Below are positions 5,941 through 11,054 of a stretch of DNA of 11,054 nucleotides, piece by piece; within the stretch, counting starts at the first letter, position 1; every line of letters starts with the position of its first letter. The position numbers and the translations under genes were made by a program. The notes beneath the pieces are model-generated. The model searched no databases and had not been told where the DNA came from. It saw only the letters and a list, made by a program, of their open reading frames with translations. The stretch spans positions 1 to 11,054 of the forward strand of contig JAUVBH010000026.1 in assembly GCA_030591285.1 (NCBI GenBank), read 5' to 3'. This stretch comes from Thermoplasmatota archaeon (GTDB taxonomy: Archaea > Thermoplasmatota > Penumbrarchaeia > Penumbrarchaeales > Penumbrarchaeaceae).

Positions 5941-7530
5941 ATGAGGAGTGATATATTGTCTGCTTACCCTATTCGCAATCTCGCCTTGACGGTTTTTACC
6001 ATTTACGCTCTCTTAGTGGTCTCAGGGACCGCATTGACATCCGGAGATGGTGTTGGAGGGAACCAATTCATGGCCAGCTCAAGGCTGGTTTTTGTTGAGG
6101 ACATTACAGCAACCTGGTGTGGATACTGCCCAGCAGCATCCGAGGGATTGAAGGACCTATCCTATGATCGGGATGATTTCAGGTTCATTACCCTTATAGA
6201 TGACAGAGTGGAAGATGCCAGTGAGAGAATACAGGAATACAAACCGGAAGGTTTCCCAACCGTGATGTTCGATGGTGGATATGATGAACAGGTAGGATCC
6301 GTGAGTTCCGGAGATGAATATAACGACAACATTGACAACTGCCTGGATCGAGAAACATCTGATATCTCCATGGAGGTCGAAATTTTTGACATGGGTGGTT
6401 CAGAACTCTCAATTGAGGTTGTTGTCACTAACAATGAGAACGATGCCTATGATGGAATACTCAAGGTAATGGTCGTTGAGAAGGAATCCAGGTATCTGGA
6501 TGCAGACGGCAATAACTATCCCTACTCCCTTCTGGCATACGCATTAGATGGAGAGGTTACCATCGCAGGTGGAGAGGACCAAGCATTCACCGAAACATGG
6601 ACCGGTTCCGACGTCGAGGACATGTTGGGTGATGATTTTGCAGATATCAGATCTGACAATATCGTTGTCTATGCCGCCATGTTCAATGCCAAGGATAATT
6701 ACAAACCCAGAATGGGGGTCCCACCCACCTATTTCACTGCGAACTACTGTGATTTCGTTGCTGAAGGTTTCCCGGTAGAGATGGGGGACGCACCCATTGT
6801 GGAGATCACGGCCCCAAGGGATGGAAGGACAGTTTCCGAGCAGATATCGATAACAGCCGAGGTCACCTCGGAATCAGATATAGATATTGTGGAGATAAAG
6901 ATAGGTCAAGGCAGCTGGGAGGATATGGCCCTTTCCGGCAATGAGTATGCATTTGAATGGGATACAACAGAGAAGAGGAATGGTGATATTTCCATTTCCG
7001 TCAAAGCGATCGATGAGGATGGACTTACAGGAATTGATAACATCGACGTGACCATCGAGAATGAAGGTGTGCCAACACCTCCTGAGATCGATTCCCTTAC
7101 TCACTCACCTGTTTTTCCTGATGATACCCAGACCATTACCATAAGGATCGATCTTGTACTTTACGACACATACATCTCATCCGCCGAGGCCGTGATCTGC
7201 ATAGATGATGTCTGCCTTCCACCCAAGGATATGTTCGAGAGAAGTGATGATTCCTATGAGCTGGAGATCGGGCCATATGGGGCAGGTGAAGCGATCAGCT
7301 ATCATGTGGTTATAGGTGATACTGAAGGGACCATTATTCAGTCAGAGGAAAAAGCTTTCACGGTCCAGGCTTCGCAAACAACCCAGCCTGGGGATGATGA
7401 CGATATTGTATCGGACGATGACACTGTCATTGGGGGGGATGGTCAAGACTCTCCATCACCATTCCTCATTCTATTACCATTGGCTGTTGTGATGGTGATA
7501 GCGATCTCGATAAGAAAGAGAACCAAATGA
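5941..7530 (+). CDS. Membrane-anchored thioredoxin-fold protein with Ig-like domains
   Basis: This 529-residue protein is exported and anchored at its C-terminus. Residues 13-32 form a hydrophobic signal segment. A thioredoxin fold follows (48-135): FVEDITATWCGYCPA carries the redox pair C60 and C63, and GFPTVMF holds the cis-proline P106. This arrangement resembles Omp28-like and TlpA-like thiol oxidoreductases, which form, reduce or isomerise disulfides. Residues 140-275 are an uncharacterised beta-rich region, about 285-375 an Ig-like fold (PIVEITAPRDG to VTIEN) and about 378-476 a second beta domain with a cysteine pair C420/C425. A Gly/Asp-rich linker (484-502) leads to one membrane helix (506-523) and a short basic tail RKRTK, so the body faces outside. 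Its substrate may be neighbouring exported proteins, but this is inferred. The metallopeptidase downstream shares its topology but has a separate 213-base upstream region. The thioredoxin call is firm; the role is not. Confidence 0.85.
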   Translation: MRSDILSAYPIRNLALTVFTIYALLVVSGTALTSGDGVGGNQFMASSRLVFVEDITATWCGYCPAASEGLKDLSYDRDDFRFITLIDDRVEDASERIQEYKPEGFPTVMFDGGYDEQVGSVSSGDEYNDNIDNCLDRETSDISMEVEIFDMGGSELSIEVVVTNNENDAYDGILKVMVVEKESRYLDADGNNYPYSLLAYALDGEVTIAGGEDQAFTETWTGSDVEDMLGDDFADIRSDNIVVYAAMFNAKDNYKPRMGVPPTYFTANYCDFVAEGFPVEMGDAPIVEITAPRDGRTVSEQISITAEVTSESDIDIVEIKIGQGSWEDMALSGNEYAFEWDTTEKRNGDISISVKAIDEDGLTGIDNIDVTIENEGVPTPPEIDSLTHSPVFPDDTQTITIRIDLVLYDTYISSAEAVICIDDVCLPPKDMFERSDDSYELEIGPYGAGEAISYHVVIGDTEGTIIQSEEKAFTVQASQTTQPGDDDDIVSDDDTVIGGDGQDSPSPFLILLPLAVVMVIAISIRKRTK

Positions 7531-7743
7531 AACGATCATGTTCGTTGAATGGAACATTACCCCCTGTCAACCTGGTGATGGCTCGGGAATCCCAATATTT
7601 GCCTTATTCAATCTTAAACAGCATGTTATGCGATTATTGAGTGAATTGCTTGACTTTTTTATTGACATATTTAGGAACAACACTATTAATAGATGGCACC
7701 AAAGGTTTCTGTACAAGTGGCCAGTATATAGGAGAAGATTCAA
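7531..7743 (+). promoter_or_regulatory. Intergenic region with putative metallopeptidase promoter
   Basis: No gene is supported in these 213 bases. Just after the stop, two short inverted repeats overlap and would be mutually exclusive: AACGA/TCGTT (7531-7535, 7542-7546) and ATGTTC/GAACAT (7538-7543, 7552-7557). A T6 run at 7655-7660 could end the upstream transcript, as archaeal termination uses U tracts. TATA-like candidates are CATATTTAGG near 7666-7674 and the palindrome CTATTAATAG at 7683-7692. The Shine-Dalgarno GGAG at 7731-7734 lies nine bases before the ATG, so this transcript has a leader, unlike that of the thioredoxin-like gene. All sites are called by eye. Confidence 0.4.
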
Positions 7744-10700
7744 ATGCAAACAGAGAGATCAAGAAAACACTCACTCATTTCAGCCACACTACTGCTCACT
7801 CTCATTATCGCTTCATTCGCTGGACTTATTGGTCTATCGGAGGCCACACCGATAGATGGTTCAACCCAGGTCAAAACCTACAAAGATCTGAACTTTGATG
7901 GATTGGAAGCTCTGGGATACAGACCGCAACAAGCTCCGGGAACCCAGAAGATCCAGACCCCTGAACCGGCACCTGAAGGTGCGATCTATCCTCCAGCTCC
8001 ACCATCCACAGCATCATCATCTCCTCCGACAAGGGCAAACTGGGAAACCTACTATTCTGACACTATTTTGGTAGTTAAATTTGACAATTCCTCTACACCC
8101 AGATACCCAAATAGCGCTCTCACAGCAAATGAGAAACAGCTTCTTGATCGTTTCATTTCGGATTTCCTAAACTTCTCATATCCCATTGTCAAGGATTATT
8201 ATGATCCACTTGATAAGATAGATTCAGCAACATTCAAGGTATGGGATATTGACGGTCCCTCTTCCGTTGGTGGATATTTTCAACCTGGCACCGATGAATT
8301 CAATGTTGATCGGTCCGATCTGTCGTGGGGTGGTGTGATCATTGCCCACGAGTTCCAGCATTATATCCATGATGAGTATGACCGGTACGAGTACCTCTGG
8401 ATAAATGAAGGGTGCTCGGATTACTCAGCTTATTTGGTTTATGATCTCACATCAGCAACTGCAGGTCACGTTTATGCATATCTTGAATACAGGCCTTACT
8501 ATGGTCTGATCGTCAGCGACACTTCATGGCAGCAGGATGGTTCAACAGCATATTACGGCAATGCATTACTTTATCAACTTTACATGACCCACCAATATGG
8601 TGGGAAGAACTGGTCTAGAGCCTTGATCTCTCAAAGTGGTCGAGGAACTACTGGCGTAGATCGGGCTTTATCATCCCTTGGTGAGACGGACAGGTTCAAA
8701 GATTCATTTCAAAATTGGATGGCAGCAACCAGACTGAATTCCGCAAGTGTTGGAAATGGTGAATATGAATATCCAATGCAATCATACAGTTACGGACAGT
8801 TGAAGATCGGACTCTCGAAAACACATTCAGGGGTCCCGATCACCACGAGCAGAGATCCCCGTGGATTTTCAATAACCTCCATCAGGTTCACATCACCACC
8901 AAGCGGGATCGACACCTTCAGGCTGAAAATGACCTTCTCTGCCGGGACCCCAATGGTGGGTTTGTATCCGGAAACATCATCAAATAGGGACGTAACATGG
9001 TTGGACTTTGGAGGTTCTAAATCATTGACCTACGACTTTTCCGGATGGGGAGATCAATACAGCGCCTTTCAACTGATCCTGTCATCCACAGGACAGACCA
9101 ATTTCGCTTATGATCTGGATGTTCTGGACCTTGATCCCCCAAATACTACGATCTCAACCTCTCCAAGAAATCCAGATGGTATCGATGATTGGTTCACCAC
9201 ACCACCCAAGGTCACCTTGCAGAAGGAGTCCGGTTCTACTGTGATGTATCAGATCGATACAGGGATCGAGACGGAATACATTGAACCTTTCTGGATGCCG
9301 GACGGTATACACACACTTCGCTTCTGGGGTTTTGATAGACATAACAATATTGAAGAGAAGAAATTGGCACAATTCAAGGTCGATACAAATGCTCCAACCT
9401 CCGAGATCGATGTGGAACCTGATGTTTCAGAGGAGAATTGGAACACGAACCCTCCTCTGATATCACTGTCATCCAGCCACCCAGATACAACAATTGCCTA
9501 CAAGTGGGGAAATGATGATTTCGGACCATATGGTGGTCCATTCATCGCCATTGAAGGTGAGAACATCCTCTACTGGAGAAGCACTGATCAGGCAGGGAAT
9601 CGGGAGGATGTCAGATCAAGGACCTTCAAGGTCGATACCATCGACCCACATCTAAATTACATCATCTATCCTCCCGAACCGAATGGATCGGATGACTGGT
9701 ATACAACAACTCCTCAGATCAGTCTGTCATCTATTGACGCTGCAGCGATCTATTATGCTTTTGGAAGTGCAACACTTCAACCATACCTGGCACCTCTGGA
9801 GGCTCCTGATGGTGAAACAACGCTCAGGATAACTTGCACCGATCAGGCCGGCAACGTTGCCGAAGAGATCAGGTTGAGATTCAAGGTAGATACTGTTGAA
9901 CCTGAAGTTTTCGGATATTTTGACGGATTGGATTATACGCCTGAGAACTCATCCGTATGGGTGAATATGCCTCCGATCCTTTCTCTCGAAGGCTCAGAAA
10001 ACAACATGATGATCAATTATTCCATCAATGGTGGAGAGGGAGTTGATTACGAACTTCCGTTCGAGATCGCAGAGGGAGAGAACGAGATCTGGATATATGG
10101 CATGGATGATGCAGGTAACATTGCCCCCCCCCTATTCTATCTGGTGAAGGTGGATAAGAGGGTGCCCTTCATTGAACACAGCTTCTCCCATGAGATGACC
10201 AATGGCTGGTTCTTGAACGATCGCTCTACCATCGAGCTCACGGCGGTGGATGAGGATAACAGGTCCTCTATTGTGAAGGTCTATTACAGATGGGGCTCGG
10301 AACCTCCCAACATCTACAAGAACCCTGTAAAAATTCCAGAGAGCATCAATACCTTCTCCTACTGGGCCGAGGATCTGGCTGGAAATGAAATGGATACCAG
10401 ATCCATTCAGGTGAAGAAAGATTCCACCCTTCCGTTGATATTCCTTGACATCAACGGATTGAGAGACGGAGCACTTGAGATAGGAGAGACCCTTCATGTT
10501 GATCTTACCGGTTCATCCGATGATAGCGGGGTCCAATCTTACAGTATCGATTACTATGGGTCTGGAACTTTCGATTGGACACCTGATGGTGTATTCGAAC
10601 ATTTCTATGCCCAACCTGGCACCTATGAAGTTACGGTCAACATCAAGGATGCAGCAGGCAACATCGTGAACCAATCATTCACGGTAAAGGTGAAGGAAGA

Positions 10701-10983
10701 GGAGAAAACACCGGTCCAGGCAAGTGGAAGCAGTGGTGTGGATTCGGGTCTTCTCATGATAGTTGTCGGCATTGGTGCAGCTGTCCTGATCCTGATAGTC
10801 GCTTTGGGGGTGGTCCTTGTAGTTGTCAGGAATAGACAGGCCCAGCAAATACCAATTCAAAAAGCAGGCCCTGCGATGCCTCCGGTAAAAAATTCACCAT
10901 CAGGACTTCCACAATCACCACTGGGGCCTCATCCTTCGATCCCACCCAAACCACCAGTTAGAACTCTTCCTCCGGTTCAGTAA
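7744..10983 (+). CDS. Secreted, membrane-anchored HEFQH zinc metallopeptidase
   Basis: A 1079-residue surface protein. Residues 11-34 are a signal peptide, probably cut near LSEA-TP. A Pro/Ser-rich stretch (60-98) precedes the peptidase domain (about 100-345): VIIAHEFQHYIHDEYDRYEY holds the zinc motif HEFQH (H202, E203, H206), and WINEGCSDYSAY supplies the third ligand, E222. The HExxH plus downstream NEG pattern is that of gluzincins; the spacing and wording are closest to M30-like (hyicolysin-type) enzymes, though the subfamily is not certain. Residues 350-465 are a beta-rich domain, 465-890 five tandem Ig-like repeats and about 895-985 a PKD domain. One membrane helix (1003-1028) is followed by RNR and a roughly 50-residue proline-rich tail inside the cell. 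It probably digests proteins or peptides outside the cell, with the repeats acting as a stalk or binding polymers. Start ATG 7744 has GGAG nine bases upstream; stop is TAA. Confidence 0.9.
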   Translation: MQTERSRKHSLISATLLLTLIIASFAGLIGLSEATPIDGSTQVKTYKDLNFDGLEALGYRPQQAPGTQKIQTPEPAPEGAIYPPAPPSTASSSPPTRANWETYYSDTILVVKFDNSSTPRYPNSALTANEKQLLDRFISDFLNFSYPIVKDYYDPLDKIDSATFKVWDIDGPSSVGGYFQPGTDEFNVDRSDLSWGGVIIAHEFQHYIHDEYDRYEYLWINEGCSDYSAYLVYDLTSATAGHVYAYLEYRPYYGLIVSDTSWQQDGSTAYYGNALLYQLYMTHQYGGKNWSRALISQSGRGTTGVDRALSSLGETDRFKDSFQNWMAATRLNSASVGNGEYEYPMQSYSYGQLKIGLSKTHSGVPITTSRDPRGFSITSIRFTSPPSGIDTFRLKMTFSAGTPMVGLYPETSSNRDVTWLDFGGSKSLTYDFSGWGDQYSAFQLILSSTGQTNFAYDLDVLDLDPPNTTISTSPRNPDGIDDWFTTPPKVTLQKESGSTVMYQIDTGIETEYIEPFWMPDGIHTLRFWGFDRHNNIEEKKLAQFKVDTNAPTSEIDVEPDVSEENWNTNPPLISLSSSHPDTTIAYKWGNDDFGPYGGPFIAIEGENILYWRSTDQAGNREDVRSRTFKVDTIDPHLNYIIYPPEPNGSDDWYTTTPQISLSSIDAAAIYYAFGSATLQPYLAPLEAPDGETTLRITCTDQAGNVAEEIRLRFKVDTVEPEVFGYFDGLDYTPENSSVWVNMPPILSLEGSENNMMINYSINGGEGVDYELPFEIAEGENEIWIYGMDDAGNIAPPLFYLVKVDKRVPFIEHSFSHEMTNGWFLNDRSTIELTAVDEDNRSSIVKVYYRWGSEPPNIYKNPVKIPESINTFSYWAEDLAGNEMDTRSIQVKKDSTLPLIFLDINGLRDGALEIGETLHVDLTGSSDDSGVQSYSIDYYGSGTFDWTPDGVFEHFYAQPGTYEVTVNIKDAAGNIVNQSFTVKVKEEEKTPVQASGSSGVDSGLLMIVVGIGAAVLILIVALGVVLVVVRNRQAQQIPIQKAGPAMPPVKNSPSGLPQSPLGPHPSIPPKPPVRTLPPVQ
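9136..10419 (+). repeat. Five tandem ~85-residue Ig-like repeats within the metallopeptidase
   Basis: Protein-level repeats with a conserved Trp near W483, W566, W652, W739 and W822 (spacing 83, 86, 87 and 83). A typical unit opens with D-D-W-x-T-T-x-P followed by an I/V-S/T-L strand, has a middle strand with Tyr, then D/E-G-x-x-x-L and a close of A-G-N followed by F-K-V-D-T/x-x-P that links to the next unit. The first unit has H-N-N in place of A-G-N and the fifth is the most divergent. The architecture suggests beta-sandwich modules of the kind that extend bacterial and archaeal surface enzymes. DNA identity between units is low, so the duplication is old. Confidence 0.8.
10426..10698 (+). 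other. PKD-like domain of the metallopeptidase
   Basis: Residues about 895-985 have the PKD pattern: V-D-L-T-G-S-S-D-D early, F-D-W-T-P-D-G in the middle, and F-Y-A-Q-P-G-T-Y-E-V-T-V near the end. PKD domains are extracellular beta-sandwiches common in archaeal surface proteins. It is immediately followed by the acidic/Ser linker and the membrane helix. Confidence 0.75.
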
Positions 10984-11054
10984 GATTCGGTCGATCTATG
11001 GGTATTTTTCCAAGGTCCAAGATATAGATTATAAAGGGGGTAACCGAAAGTAGA
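10984..11054 (+). promoter_or_regulatory. 3' flank with T-tract and TATA-like box for a downstream gene
   Basis: After the metallopeptidase stop a T5 run (11004-11008) could end transcription. GATATAGATTATAAAGG at 11021-11037 then resembles a TATA element, which would place a transcript start near or just beyond the right edge. No start codon for that gene can be assigned here. Confidence 0.35.

Noticed and set aside
7538..7898. Small plus- and minus-strand frames in the gap before the metallopeptidase
   Set aside because: No ribosome-binding sites or recognisable products; they overlap promoter-like sequence and the signal-peptide coding region.
10132..10497. Minus-strand 121-codon frame
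   Set aside because: It is antisense to the Ig-like repeats and PKD region of the metallopeptidase, with no supporting motifs.

Overview
The window looks archaeal and is most likely from a Thermoplasmatota-type euryarchaeon. A two-ring Cdc48/VAT ATPase and the H/ACA ribonucleoprotein subunit Gar1 are archaeal/eukaryotic genes. TATA-like boxes sit about 25-40 bases upstream of most starts, and two large surface proteins share a layout common in Thermoplasmata: signal peptide, Ig/PKD-like beta domains, a C-terminal membrane helix and a short cytoplasmic tail. The lineage is inferred; there is no rRNA gene in the window. No tRNA gene, insertion sequence, CRISPR array or phage gene was seen, and no stretch over 300 bases lacks a gene.

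Layout. On the minus strand, bases 1-1913 hold the first ~637 codons of Cdc48, running off the left edge. Upstream of it on the same strand are a two-gene unit: a small J-domain protein (3348-2632) and, overlapping it by 13 bases, an uncharacterised protein with a RuvC/YqgF-like RNase H fold (2644-2009). A 145-base divergent spacer separates these from the plus-strand genes gar1 (3494-3898), an RNase HI-like protein (3972-4370) and cysteinyl-tRNA synthetase (4445-5875). The right half carries two exported, membrane-anchored proteins: a thioredoxin-fold CGYC protein with Ig-like domains (5941-7530) and a 1079-residue HEFQH zinc metallopeptidase with five tandem ~85-residue beta repeats and a PKD domain (7744-10983). 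A TATA-like box near the right edge suggests another gene beyond the window.

How the genes may fit together. The left part is protein quality control (Cdc48 unfoldase, J-domain co-chaperone), the middle is RNA and translation (Gar1, RNase H-like, CysRS), and the right part is extracellular protein degradation and thiol chemistry.

Two observations stand out. First, gar1 appears to carry an in-frame amber TAG at codon 6: the only good Shine-Dalgarno points to a TTG 21 bases upstream of the open frame, and the residues read through the TAG match the conserved Gar1 N-terminus, with the TAG at the place of a Lys/Arg. This could be pyrrolysine decoding, a point mutation or a sequence error. Second, the RNase HI-like protein appears to have lost three of the four catalytic carboxylates while keeping the fold, suggesting a pseudo-nuclease.
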